Assembly: GCA_947387485.1 (NCBI GenBank)
Contig: CANDNT010000004.1
Coordinates: 186,001-250,000, forward strand
DNA length: 64,000 bases
Direction: 5' to 3'
DNA from: Aquimarina rhabdastrellae
GTDB taxonomy: Bacteria > Bacteroidota > Bacteroidia > Flavobacteriales > Flavobacteriaceae
Of this stretch, positions 1-9,610 are shown one piece after another (positions within the stretch are counted from its first letter, which is position 1; each line of letters starts with the position of its first letter). The notes beneath the pieces are model-generated. The model had not been told where the DNA came from, did not search any database, and worked only from the letters and a program-made list of their open reading frames with translations. The translations under genes and the position numbers were made by a program.

Positions 1-1260
1 AGTACATTACCTTGGTATTATTATGCTGCTACTATTCCGGTTTTGATGGTATTTTTTGGTACACTTTTTTATACCAAGAAAAAGCGACTAATCGGTTTTG
101 GGATCGCATTTTTCTTTATTAGCCTTATTCCTGTAATTCAAGTACTTCCTTTTGGTTCTGCGGTAACAGCAGAGCGTTATACTTATTTGCCTTATTTTGG
201 ACTACTATTACTATTAACTTATGGATTATCTTTTCTGCTACAGCGCTTTGTTACTTTAAAAAGAAGCATTTGTATTCTTATTGGTATTTACATTCTTACA
301 TTAGGACTTAGGTCGTTTTTTTATAGTAAAACGTTTAAAAATGCTGCTACTTTATGGTCTAATGTTATTTCGCTATATCCTAATGATTTTTTAGCCTATA
401 TGAATCGTAGCAATCACTACATTAATAATCAACAGTATACATTAGCACTAAAGGATTTAAATAAAGGCATCTCTATAAATTCCACCTATTTCTGGTTGTA
501 TTACAATAGAGGATTAACCTATCATAAACTGCAACAAAGAGAATTAGCATTAAATGATTATACCACTGCTATACACTATGAAAAATCATATACCTCTAGC
601 TATCTCAACAGAGGTATTATTTATAATGAACTTAATGCTTACGCTAAAGCTATTGCTGATTTTAATACGGTTATACGTCTAGAACCTAAAAACTATAAAG
701 CCTATTATAACAGAGCACTTAACCTTATTGCTCTTAAACAATATCAAGCTGCTATCTCTGATTTAACCTTATTAATCAATGCTGATTTTATGCCTGTACA
801 AACTAGATTAAAACGTGGTGAAGTTTTTGCTACTATAGGAAAAACTACTCAGGCTTTACATGATTTTGATAGCGTAATACATCTAAATCCTAAAATAGCA
901 TCGGTATATACGCAAAAAGGAATTCTTCTTTTTGATGCAGGCTTATATATAGAAGCTGAAAAGAGTTTTGATAAAGCAGTTCAGTTAGATACTACTCAAG
1001 TTGAAGCTTATATTAATTTAGGAATCATATATATGAATACGCAACGAATGAATGAAGCACTAAGAGCGTTTGATACTGCACAACAATTAATGCCCAAAAA
1101 TCACCTCATCTATTACAATCGTGCATTATTATTTAGATTAATGAACTTACCTCAAAAAGCACTTAAAGAATTGGATAGTTGCTTATCTATTGTACCTGAT
1201 TTTATTCCAGCTCAGCAGGATAAAACTCAATTATTAATTGCTATGCAAAGCGATGATTAA
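1..1260 (+). CDS. TMTC-like membrane glycosyltransferase with TPR tail (5' truncated)
   Basis: The reading frame is open from base 1, so the gene starts upstream of the window; the first ATG at 46 is internal. What remains is the last membrane segments followed by about eight 34-residue TPR units (motif N-R-G-x-x-Y) to the C-terminus. It aligns along its whole length with the protein at 6646-8754, sharing the L-I-P-V-I-Q-V-L and T-Y-L-P-Y-F-G motifs in the last membrane part. That full-length paralogue shows the architecture of TMTC-type GT-C enzymes, which use polyprenyl-phosphate sugars as donors. Function is inferred from the paralogue. The stop overlaps the end of the convergent SGNH gene by 4 nt. 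Confidence 0.75.
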   Translation, partial: STLPWYYYAATIPVLMVFFGTLFYTKKKRLIGFGIAFFFISLIPVIQVLPFGSAVTAERYTYLPYFGLLLLLTYGLSFLLQRFVTLKRSICILIGIYILTLGLRSFFYSKTFKNAATLWSNVISLYPNDFLAYMNRSNHYINNQQYTLALKDLNKGISINSTYFWLYYNRGLTYHKLQQRELALNDYTTAIHYEKSYTSSYLNRGIIYNELNAYAKAIADFNTVIRLEPKNYKAYYNRALNLIALKQYQAAISDLTLLINADFMPVQTRLKRGEVFATIGKTTQALHDFDSVIHLNPKIASVYTQKGILLFDAGLYIEAEKSFDKAVQLDTTQVEAYINLGIIYMNTQRMNEALRAFDTAQQLMPKNHLIYYNRALLFRLMNLPQKALKELDSCLSIVPDFIPAQQDKTQLLIAMQSDD

Positions 1261-2423
1261 TGCTGCTTTAGCTGTTTCCATTCCTCCCATAGTGTTTCTC
1301 CTATCAACTGATAACCTTCTGCTCTCATATGTTGGTCATAATTCCAATATAAGTGTTCTCCTTGTTGTTCTTTTATTTCTATTATAGGCGTAAAATCAAT
1401 AAATGGAATTTTCAGAAAATCACATTGTTTTTTTATGGTATTTTGATGTACTCGATAAGATGCTCCTTTTAAGCTTTGGATATCATCACATTCTTGTACA
1501 CAATATTCTTTTTCAAAAGGCAAATAATAATCGGTAACTTGATTTCGGCTAGGGATATACACTATTACTGGAATTACTTTATTCTCTTCGCATATATATT
1601 TAAAAAAGCTTAAGCTTTCTCCTAATAGCGGATTTCTTTTTAAAAATTGTTCTTCTTTATGCAGTGCATTTGTCAAAAATGGATTGAACCTAGACATTTT
1701 CATTTCATTGCTAATCCATGGTTTTACATGTGGTGTTAAACTATCTTCTATATGGCTCCATGGATTTCCTTTATGTGGTACTGCTGGCAAGTATAATTGC
1801 TTGTCTTTATCAGCTCTAAAACGCAATGCCCCATATGTATTTGCTTGATCAATAATTTCGAGTAATCTAGGTTTAAATGTATTGTAATACTCTGGTTCAA
1901 GGTAAAACTCTGGAATTACAGGCATTTTCTTTCCTAGATCGTTAGCATAGATACATAAGAATGCTACATCTGGCTTATAAATAGGAATCATATCTGCTGC
2001 TAGTTGCAAATAAGATTCCATACCACAGCCTAGCATTCCTCCATTAAGAGCTTCTACTGTGTTATCACTGGCTTTTTCAAAAACATCAGGAATCGTTTCT
2101 CCTTGAGCCGCCATTACTCCTTCTATAAAACTATCTCCAATAAAAAGTGCTCTCGCTTCTTTATCTTTTTTGATATACCATTCCTCATCTCTAAATCCAT
2201 ATAGATTCATTTGATGTTCAAATACTTTAGTCGTATCTGGTAATGATCTCCATAGCCAAGTTTGATCTCTAGAATGTTTTGATCCACTACCATCATAATA
2301 TAGTTTCATAAAATTTACTCGATCAAAATTTTCAATCTCTCGTATAGGAAAACAATATCTAAAAAAGACTTCTTGGAAAAGAAAAAGTCCGATAATGTAT
2401 ATGATTATTTTAATTACTTTCAA
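1257..2423 (-). CDS. Membrane-anchored SGNH/GDSL-like hydrolase
   Basis: The 388-residue protein has an N-terminal hydrophobic anchor (about residues 3-20) and an SGNH-fold core: a G-D-S-F nucleophile block near residue 97, a G-G block (A-L-N-G-G-M) near 125, an A-N-D-L block near 160, and a C-terminal D-x-H-like motif (D-Q-H-M-R-A-E-G-Y) near 368. SGNH proteins of this type often add or remove O-acetyl groups on extracellular polysaccharide, but the substrate here is unknown. It is the last gene of a minus-strand operon, 11 nt after the haloperoxidase gene, behind a putative glycosyltransferase. That context fits surface-glycan tailoring. Confidence in the fold is good and in the role low. 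Confidence 0.7.
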   Translation of the reverse strand: MKVIKIIIYIIGLFLFQEVFFRYCFPIREIENFDRVNFMKLYYDGSGSKHSRDQTWLWRSLPDTTKVFEHQMNLYGFRDEEWYIKKDKEARALFIGDSFIEGVMAAQGETIPDVFEKASDNTVEALNGGMLGCGMESYLQLAADMIPIYKPDVAFLCIYANDLGKKMPVIPEFYLEPEYYNTFKPRLLEIIDQANTYGALRFRADKDKQLYLPAVPHKGNPWSHIEDSLTPHVKPWISNEMKMSRFNPFLTNALHKEEQFLKRNPLLGESLSFFKYICEENKVIPVIVYIPSRNQVTDYYLPFEKEYCVQECDDIQSLKGASYRVHQNTIKKQCDFLKIPFIDFTPIIEIKEQQGEHLYWNYDQHMRAEGYQLIGETLWEEWKQLKQH

Positions 2424-2434
2424 TTGAATCTAAG

Positions 2435-4351
2435 CTATTGATTAAAAAATTGCTTTGCGAAATTTATACTATTCTCTGCCACTTTTTTTCCCATTCTTCT
2501 TCCTTCTATATCATCTGCTGGAGGATGAATTCCGCCCCAAACTCTAGATAAACAGGTTTCTATAGCTGCGTCATAAAACGTAGCCCATTGCAATGTTATA
2601 TCCTCTGAAGGTCCTTCTTCAAAAAGTAAAAACTCATTCTTTTTTGCTGTAAAAGTTTCTAATCCATCTGGAAAATATGGTGATCCTGTCATATAATCAA
2701 GTAGTACTGCTCCTGTAGTCGAAAATGTCGAATGTCCAGATGTATAGCCTGCAAAAGGTGGTGTTGCAAAGGTATATCGCTGGTATGGCCACCAGTTTTC
2801 TGCTAGTATCCATCCTGTACCAGCTTCATCTGTAAATGGATCATTTATATAATCCGGACCTTTCCAACTATATATCTTTATTTTATTGACATGTTCGTTA
2901 TCTTTTCCTGCCAATGGATCTCCTTTTTTTACCAAAGCTACGCTTCCCTTTTTTAACGCTAATCCTCGTGGGTTATAATTTGGTAATTTAGGATCAGTTG
3001 CTTGTCCTAGTTCTCCCAAGTATCTTATTGCACTTATAGGTCTTACATAATCATAATGAGATTTCACACTCCAACAAGAAATTGCTGCATCGTGAAGCGC
3101 TCCTGTCATTAAAAAATAACTTTTGATATCCCATTCAAGCTGAGATAAGGCTTTTCCTTTTCCATTCCATTTTCTTTCAAATGATGACGCATATGATACC
3201 TTATTTAAAAATTGTATCCAATGTCCAGGTGGAGATGTTGTATTAGGTCCATCTACCCAAAACTCTGCTATGACTCTACAGTAATCTCCTTGTTTGACTA
3301 CGTTTTTTTCATACTTCTTCTTCGTGATTGGGTTTTTTATGTTTTTCTTTCTTTTATTTTTTTGAACATTCTCATAATAGCTTTTATATGCTTCTAGTGT
3401 TTCTGGCAAATGTTCTTCTATAGAGGTAATTCCTTTGGGAGATATATCCCATAGTGTAGTATTATTTTTATCTAAAGCTCCAGAAAAATCCTGAACCAAT
3501 TGAAATCCCCAACGATAAGCTGCTTCGCTCACACTATCCTTTGTCTGTATTAACGGTGGTGATCCTGGATCAAAATGAAGATTATCATCAGATGGTGGTA
3601 ATGCAAATGAAAACACTTCTCCCCAAAATGAGGTTAAAAATTGTGTATTTCCGGGTATCAATATATAATTCCATTCTTTTAATGTCTTATCATAGCCTTT
3701 TTTATCTATATAAGACATAATATCTATTGGTTGCCAGTGATTAGGGTCTTTTAATCCTTTGACTCCTGCTATATCAGGTTTTAAATTACCATTAACTTGA
3801 TTATAATCTTCAGATTCATGATTATCTTCTTCTCTAGAATGATCTTGTGTTCCTAACTCTATAATATAATTAGCTATATAATTGCCTAAAGCTTCTGGAC
3901 TTCCGTCAAGATAATCATCCTCATTTTTGGTAATATCAAATCCCAACGCATCCATTTGCATATTTAAATAATCAATAGTTCTTCCTTTACTACCATACAA
4001 ATTATACCTTCCATTTAAAACCCCATAACCAGCATACATAATCGCGATAGTTCTAAGGCTATCGATATTCTGCGAAGGTTTCTTAAAGTTGGGATCAAAA
4101 GGTAATTCAAAACCATTGTACATTTTTCCTAAAAAATAGGTCTCTTGTTCAGGATCATATGCTGCCCAAGCATCGTACATCGCTGAACTAACATGAAAAA
4201 AATTACGTGCTTGTATTGTTGGTCCTTGTCCATCTTCTTGCACCATTCTAAGCATAATATCTATCATCTTTCTGGCTATACTTTTTTCTTTTTGAGCATA
4301 ACTAGTATGCATCATAGTTAACATTGTGATAAGTATTATTCTTTGAATCAT
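2435..4351 (-). CDS. Secreted vanadium-dependent haloperoxidase / PAP2-like enzyme
   Basis: The protein carries the vanadate/phosphate-binding signature of the vanadium haloperoxidase/PAP2 superfamily in order: K-x6-R-P (K-S-H-Y-D-Y-V-R-P, about residue 434), S-G-H (T-S-G-H-S, about 539) and S-R-x5-H-x3-D (starts S-R-V-W-G-G-I-H, about 600). All predicted anion ligands are present. The length, about 640 residues, suits vanadium haloperoxidases rather than small PAP2 phosphatases. I chose the ATG at 4351, which gives a signal peptide ending S-Y-A-Q; a TTG at 4369 would add six residues and overlap the upstream gene. It sits 4 nt after a putative glycosyltransferase gene and before an SGNH hydrolase. 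Haloperoxidase and phosphatase activity cannot be told apart from sequence alone. Confidence 0.82.
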   Translation of the reverse strand: MIQRIILITMLTMMHTSYAQKEKSIARKMIDIMLRMVQEDGQGPTIQARNFFHVSSAMYDAWAAYDPEQETYFLGKMYNGFELPFDPNFKKPSQNIDSLRTIAIMYAGYGVLNGRYNLYGSKGRTIDYLNMQMDALGFDITKNEDDYLDGSPEALGNYIANYIIELGTQDHSREEDNHESEDYNQVNGNLKPDIAGVKGLKDPNHWQPIDIMSYIDKKGYDKTLKEWNYILIPGNTQFLTSFWGEVFSFALPPSDDNLHFDPGSPPLIQTKDSVSEAAYRWGFQLVQDFSGALDKNNTTLWDISPKGITSIEEHLPETLEAYKSYYENVQKNKRKKNIKNPITKKKYEKNVVKQGDYCRVIAEFWVDGPNTTSPPGHWIQFLNKVSYASSFERKWNGKGKALSQLEWDIKSYFLMTGALHDAAISCWSVKSHYDYVRPISAIRYLGELGQATDPKLPNYNPRGLALKKGSVALVKKGDPLAGKDNEHVNKIKIYSWKGPDYINDPFTDEAGTGWILAENWWPYQRYTFATPPFAGYTSGHSTFSTTGAVLLDYMTGSPYFPDGLETFTAKKNEFLLFEEGPSEDITLQWATFYDAAIETCLSRVWGGIHPPADDIEGRRMGKKVAENSINFAKQFFNQ

Positions 4352-4355
4352 ATCT

Positions 4356-6488
4356 TTATTGTTTTGCAAATAGTTCTTTTAATTGGTGTACATTATCGTT
4401 ATTGAGTAATCGTATGTGTATGGTATTTAAAAAAGTATCTGTTTTCCATTTTCTTGAAAATGTTGTTGTAAATGCCAATGCTTGTTGATAATCTGCTGCT
4501 TCTAATGCACAGTGAATTCCAAATCGATATGCCTGTTGTTCATCTGGATATTTTAATGCTATTAGTTCTTTGGCTTTTTGTAATGCTTTACCAAATTCTT
4601 TCTTTAAAAAATACGCTTCCATTTCTAATAATGTAATCTTATCCTCATAAGGATTATAATAAGAAGCTCTTTTAAAGTCTCTTAATGCTTTATTAAACAT
4701 TTTATTTTGGCGAGAAGCTATGATTCCTTTGGTTATTAAAGAGTCTGAGGTTAATCTATCGTTCTTAGAAATCGGAATTTCTTTAAGCATCCATTCTCTA
4801 TTCACTTTTTCTAGAAATTCATGTGTCAATTTAAGATGCGGTGCATGAGCTTCTGCTTTAAGTAATAATGTTCTGGACGTTTTAAAATCTTCTTTTGCAA
4901 AAGCGTTAATTCCTTCGTCTAATAGTAGTGCTGCGTAACTTTGATCGCCTCCTCTCCTTACATATGGAGCTAGTTTGTGTAACAATTGAGATTTTCTAGA
5001 AGCATATAATTCATCTCCGTCAAGCATTTGTAAAGCATATAATAAAAAACTATCAGAATGTTGATAATATGTTTTGTAAACTCTTACACCTACACTTTCT
5101 ATACGATAAGAGTGCATTTGCTTGTTCATTAACACTATAAATGTGGGAATAGCCAGAAGTTGTAATACTATTGCAATCTTAATTTTTTGAATATTCCATA
5201 TCTTCTCATGTGATCTTACTATTACAAGGATTAAGCTTAATATCAGTGGATACGATGTCATATACAAATCCCAATCCATGGGTAATGACATTAACGGATT
5301 AATCATAAATAAAAATCCAAAAAAGAGCACTATTGTCAATAGTAATCCTACTAAAATAGGTGTATTCCATCTTATTTTTTTATACTCCAATACGATCATA
5401 CCTATCAAGAACAGTATCCCTGGAGATATAAAAAAGAATACCATTAGGTAATCTGAAATATGATTCCAACTCAATAAATTATAGGTATCCAAAGGAGCTG
5501 GTGGTGAGATTAACGGTAAAAACAATCTATCCATGCCTTGAGCTGTAGCATCAAGTATACGTGAATCATTATAATCTTTGATTACAAAAAAATATATTCC
5601 TAATCCTATTAATATCATCGGAATTAAGATATATAGGCTTATATTTTTTATCGTAATGAATCTTCTTGTTTTGGGAAAGTATTGCATTAACACTTCTATA
5701 AAAAATAATGGAATAAGAAACACTGCAGGCGTATAAAATCGTATACAAATAAGAAGCAGCGGAATCAAACTCCATAATAAGATCTTATTTTGAGTTGTTG
5801 CTACTGTAATAAAAAGTGCTAGCCAACTCATTATTAAAAAAAGTACCAATCCATATGTTTCTATATGACCACAAAAAATCAATACTACGGGAGATGTACA
5901 TCCTAATGCAACAAGTCCTATTCTATTAAAATTGTCATTTATATGATTTTTAATCATGAACAACCATGTCGCAACAAAACCTGCTCCAAAAAGGGCGTCC
6001 ATCAACTTAAAGGTATCGTCCATGGTTATATTTAACACATAAGATATTACACTATACAAATGAAATACGCCCCATCTTGCATGTCCTGTTTCTATTTTTA
6101 TAGAAAATAATTCATTCCAAAATCCTTCTCTAAACTCTAGCATTTTTTCATTTAAGTAAGGACTAAAGTTTTTGGCATCACCATAGTAATCAAACTCAAT
6201 ATTCAAATTATAGAAAACGATAAAAGCTAAACATCCCATAAGTAGTATACCTATAGGTTTTAAATCAAGTCTTATTTGGAAAAATGTTAACTTCTTAAAT
6301 TGTACTAATATAATCAATAGTCCCACTGCTATCAATATACCATACTTAAAAAATGCAGGCAGAAAAGCTATAAAATGAGTACTCCAGAACGTATCAGGCA
6401 TCAATACGCCTAATACATACATACAGAAAATACCTAGAGCAACTATAAGCGAAAGTTGTCTTGTTAGCTTTATCAATAAATAATTCAT
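4356..6488 (-). CDS. Multi-pass membrane protein with TPR tail, probable GT-C glycosyltransferase
   Basis: The 710-residue protein has roughly ten to twelve hydrophobic segments in its first 460 residues and a helical TPR-like tail. The first long loop after the N-terminal helices contains F-D-Y-Y-G-D-A near residue 102; an acidic motif in that loop is the hallmark of GT-C glycosyltransferases. It is a clear paralogue of the protein at 12259-14199, sharing Y-G-D-A, G-H-I-E-x-Y, F-L-P-L-x-S-P and P-x-D-W-D-L. Functional assignment as a polyprenyl-phosphate-sugar-dependent transferase is inference from topology and from the neighbouring lipid-sugar operon. It is the first gene of a minus-strand operon with the haloperoxidase and SGNH genes, and is divergent from 6646. 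Confidence 0.65.
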   Translation of the reverse strand: MNYLLIKLTRQLSLIVALGIFCMYVLGVLMPDTFWSTHFIAFLPAFFKYGILIAVGLLIILVQFKKLTFFQIRLDLKPIGILLMGCLAFIVFYNLNIEFDYYGDAKNFSPYLNEKMLEFREGFWNELFSIKIETGHARWGVFHLYSVISYVLNITMDDTFKLMDALFGAGFVATWLFMIKNHINDNFNRIGLVALGCTSPVVLIFCGHIETYGLVLFLIMSWLALFITVATTQNKILLWSLIPLLLICIRFYTPAVFLIPLFFIEVLMQYFPKTRRFITIKNISLYILIPMILIGLGIYFFVIKDYNDSRILDATAQGMDRLFLPLISPPAPLDTYNLLSWNHISDYLMVFFFISPGILFLIGMIVLEYKKIRWNTPILVGLLLTIVLFFGFLFMINPLMSLPMDWDLYMTSYPLILSLILVIVRSHEKIWNIQKIKIAIVLQLLAIPTFIVLMNKQMHSYRIESVGVRVYKTYYQHSDSFLLYALQMLDGDELYASRKSQLLHKLAPYVRRGGDQSYAALLLDEGINAFAKEDFKTSRTLLLKAEAHAPHLKLTHEFLEKVNREWMLKEIPISKNDRLTSDSLITKGIIASRQNKMFNKALRDFKRASYYNPYEDKITLLEMEAYFLKKEFGKALQKAKELIALKYPDEQQAYRFGIHCALEAADYQQALAFTTTFSRKWKTDTFLNTIHIRLLNNDNVHQLKELFAKQ

Positions 6489-6645
6489 ATTGGTTAGTGT
6501 CTATCAATGCAATAGCACTTAAATTAACTCAAAAATTAGCTTTAAAACAAATGTTTTTTTCATAATTACTTGTTTTAAATACGTTATATTTAACCTATTA
6601 CTAACCATTTATACGATCTTAAGTTAGGTCATCAAACTAACCTTT

Positions 6646-8754
6646 ATGAATAAACAAAGAATGCTATTATCGGGGGTACTTGTGATAACTTTCTTGGTGC
6701 TTATTCCTACGCTATATAATGGTTGGACAAACCTTGACGACCCTATGTATGTTCTAAACAATCCGTTAATTCGAGATTTATCGTTTAATGGTATCAAACA
6801 AATGTTTAGTACGCTACATGTTAATGGTTCCTATAATCCTTTAGTTTTATTATCCTGGGCTATTGATTATAGTTTAGTAGGGACTTCTCCAGCCCTATAT
6901 CACGTTGTAAATCTAGGTTTGCACCTTATTTGTGTAATATTCGTTTTTTATTTGGCCTATGTTTTGTCCAAAAACAATAGTGTTGCTTTTGGTACTGCTT
7001 TACTGTTTGGAATTCATCCTATGCATGTCGAAGCTATTGCGTGGATTACTTCAAGAAAAGAATTATTATATACGCTATTTTATTTATTAGGACTCATCAC
7101 GTATTATTGGTATCTAGAAAAGAAAACTTTACGCCTTTCTTATCACTATTTAGTATTGGCTTTTATTTTTTATACTTGCGCTTTATTTTCAAAAGGATCT
7201 GCGTTAACCTTTCCTTTGGTACTTTGGCTATTTGATTATTTAAAAAATCGAAAAGATACTATTCGTCTTATTATAGAGAAACTGCCTTTTTTAATCCTCA
7301 GTATCCTATTTACTTATTTATCTATTATTGCACAAAAGGAAGGAAATGCTTTACAGTTTAGAGCTTTTTATTCTGTATTTGATTCTTTGAGTGTAGGTTT
7401 TTATGGGTATTTGACTTATCTCATTAAAATAATTTATCCGCATACTTTGAGTGCTTTACATCCTTATCCTACACCATCTGGATCACCTAGTCCCTGGTAT
7501 TTTTCTCTTGCTGCTATTCCTATTCTTACTATTACAGCTATTTGCATCTATAAATTAAAAAAAGCTAGGTCATTCGTTTTTGGGTTTGCTTTTTACTTTA
7601 TTACTTTAATTCCAGTTATTCAAGTTTTATCCTTTGCGGTTTCGGTAACTGCAGATCGTTTTACATATCTACCCTATTTTGGCGTATTCTATATTATGAG
7701 TTTGGGTATCTTCAAATTATGGAATCAAAAATCTCAATACAAAAAGCTATTATTTACTTTATGTAGTATTTATGCCCTGTTTTTGTCTTATACAAGCTTT
7801 AATTATTCCGCTACATGGAAAAATTCGGAAACAGTTTGGTCTAGAGTTATTGAATATTATCCAAACTATTTTGTTTCTTATATAAATCGTTCTGAATATC
7901 GAATTAAAAACGGATTCCTTGACGCAGCTCTTAAAGATTGTAATACAGCTATACAAATCAAAAAAGATTACTTTCTAGCTTATTATAATAGGGGTTATAT
8001 CTACGAAATTCAAAAAGATAACACCAAGGCAATTAACGATTATAGTACTTCTATTTTATACAATCCCAAAGCTTTTCAGGCTTATCAAAACAGAGGTATT
8101 TTATATGTACAACAGCAGAAATATGATCTTGCTTTAAATGACTTTAATCATTCTATCAAATTAAAACCAAAAGATGCGCTTGCATATCTTAATAGAGCTT
8201 CTTTATATGAAAAAACTGGCTTATATAACAAGGCTATTCAAGACGCAACATCTTCAATAGCATTATTCGAGCTCAATGCAAAAGCTTATTATGTAAGGGC
8301 TAAATCTTTTCTTGCTAATAATACTATAGATAAAGCTCTTAATGATTTTTCAAAGGCTATTACTATAGATCCTAAATTAGCTGGAGCTTATACGCATAGA
8401 GGTACTATTTATTTTGAACAAAACTTAATTACAAAAGCGATTAGCGATTTTAATATAGCTATTCAATTAGAACCTCAACAAGTTGATGCTCATATTAATT
8501 TGGGTATAATTTTAATGAACAATACTCAATTAAAACAAGCTTTATTTCATTTTACTAAAGCGCAACAATACGCTCCTAATAATTACTTAGTATATATCAA
8601 TCGTGCATTACTCTACAAGCGTATGCACAACTATCAAAATGCCCTAAAGGATATCGAAAAAAGCATATCGTTAGCCCCTACTAACAATGCAATTCATCAA
8701 GAAAAACTAAAGCTTATTGCATTAATTTCTAACGAAAGTTTAAGAAATGATTAA
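6646..8754 (+). CDS. TMTC-like GT-C glycosyltransferase with eight TPRs
   Basis: The 702-residue protein has about ten membrane helices (residues 7-390) followed by eight 34-residue TPR units to the C-terminus. The first loop has the di-acidic N-L-D-D motif (D31, D32), in the place of the catalytic acidic pair of PMT/TMTC O-mannosyltransferases, and the loop pattern H-P-M-H-V-E-A-I-A-W is typical of this family. Known TMTC and PMT enzymes transfer a sugar from a polyprenyl-phosphate donor on the outer face of the membrane. The gene heads an operon and its last 8 nt overlap the UbiA gene, so donor synthesis and transfer are probably co-expressed. Acceptor and sugar are not known. Confidence 0.75.
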   Translation: MNKQRMLLSGVLVITFLVLIPTLYNGWTNLDDPMYVLNNPLIRDLSFNGIKQMFSTLHVNGSYNPLVLLSWAIDYSLVGTSPALYHVVNLGLHLICVIFVFYLAYVLSKNNSVAFGTALLFGIHPMHVEAIAWITSRKELLYTLFYLLGLITYYWYLEKKTLRLSYHYLVLAFIFYTCALFSKGSALTFPLVLWLFDYLKNRKDTIRLIIEKLPFLILSILFTYLSIIAQKEGNALQFRAFYSVFDSLSVGFYGYLTYLIKIIYPHTLSALHPYPTPSGSPSPWYFSLAAIPILTITAICIYKLKKARSFVFGFAFYFITLIPVIQVLSFAVSVTADRFTYLPYFGVFYIMSLGIFKLWNQKSQYKKLLFTLCSIYALFLSYTSFNYSATWKNSETVWSRVIEYYPNYFVSYINRSEYRIKNGFLDAALKDCNTAIQIKKDYFLAYYNRGYIYEIQKDNTKAINDYSTSILYNPKAFQAYQNRGILYVQQQKYDLALNDFNHSIKLKPKDALAYLNRASLYEKTGLYNKAIQDATSSIALFELNAKAYYVRAKSFLANNTIDKALNDFSKAITIDPKLAGAYTHRGTIYFEQNLITKAISDFNIAIQLEPQQVDAHINLGIILMNNTQLKQALFHFTKAQQYAPNNYLVYINRALLYKRMHNYQNALKDIEKSISLAPTNNAIHQEKLKLIALISNESLRND

Positions 8755-9610
8755 ACTGTATTTTAATTTATTTAGGGTTCATAATTATATCAAAAACATT
8801 TTTGTTTTTACTCCGTTGTTTTTTGATTTTCAATTCTATAACCATACCATCACATATGCTTTTATTGCTTTTTTATGTTTTTGTTTATTAGCTAGTAGCA
8901 TATATATATTTAATGATATTATTGATCTTTCTTCAGATCGCTTACATCCAATAAAAAAATTACGACCTATTGCCTCTCGTAAAATCTCAGTAAAAAAAGC
9001 AATAATACTCGCTATAATTTGCTTGTCCACTAGCCTAATTACTTTATTAATAGTTAAACCTATTTTATTAATAGTTGCATTAATTTATGTGATACTCAAT
9101 ATTCTGTACTCTAAATTATTAAAGCAGGTTCCGGTTATTGATCTTATTATAATTGCTATAGGATTTTTATTAAGAATCTTAATGGGAAGTTATGCTACAG
9201 ATATTCCTGCTTCGAATTGGATATTAATCATGACATTTTTGCTATCCCTCTTTTTGGGCTTTTCAAAAAGACGAGCTGATTTCATTCTAGCTTCTCAACG
9301 GCATTTAAGCATTAAAAACATAGCTATTTATTCTCTTCCCATTCTTGATACTATATTATATGGTTTGGCAATTATTATTTGCGGAACCTATCTTATATAT
9401 ACTTTTGACACTTCGGTTATTGAAAGAATTGGGAATTCTTATGTATTCATTAGCACATTTTGGGTTATATTGGGTATTGTAATTTATTTAAATTTTATCA
9501 AATCTAATATCACCTATAAAGATCCTACGGCAATCATTCTTGAACATAAAAAAATACAGCTTATACTTATTTGCTGGGTATTAACCTTTATTTTATTAAA
9601 ATATCTATGA
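8747..9610 (+). CDS. UbiA-family polyprenyl-phosphate phosphoribosyltransferase-like (DPPR synthase type)
   Basis: The 287-residue integral membrane protein has about eight or nine helices. It carries the UbiA first aspartate-rich motif in the form N-D-I-I-D-L-S-S-D-R followed by H-P-x-K-x-x-R-P-I-A. This long form is characteristic of the Rv3806c group, which moves phosphoribose from PRPP to decaprenyl phosphate, rather than of quinone or heme prenyltransferases. The N-terminal R-V-H-N-Y-I-K-N resembles the R-P-K-Q-W-x-K-N of that group. The placement directly before DprE1- and DprE2-like genes supports the assignment strongly. It overlaps the upstream gene by 8 nt and the downstream one by 4 nt (ATGA), suggesting translational coupling. 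Confidence 0.8.
   Translation: MIKLYFNLFRVHNYIKNIFVFTPLFFDFQFYNHTITYAFIAFLCFCLLASSIYIFNDIIDLSSDRLHPIKKLRPIASRKISVKKAIILAIICLSTSLITLLIVKPILLIVALIYVILNILYSKLLKQVPVIDLIIIAIGFLLRILMGSYATDIPASNWILIMTFLLSLFLGFSKRRADFILASQRHLSIKNIAIYSLPILDTILYGLAIIICGTYLIYTFDTSVIERIGNSYVFISTFWVILGIVIYLNFIKSNITYKDPTAIILEHKKIQLILICWVLTFILLKYL

Noticed and set aside
9571..9606. Longer start for the DprE1-like gene
   Set aside because: It would overlap the UbiA gene by 40 nt and adds residues outside the family; the ATGA overlap at 9607 is the usual coupled start.
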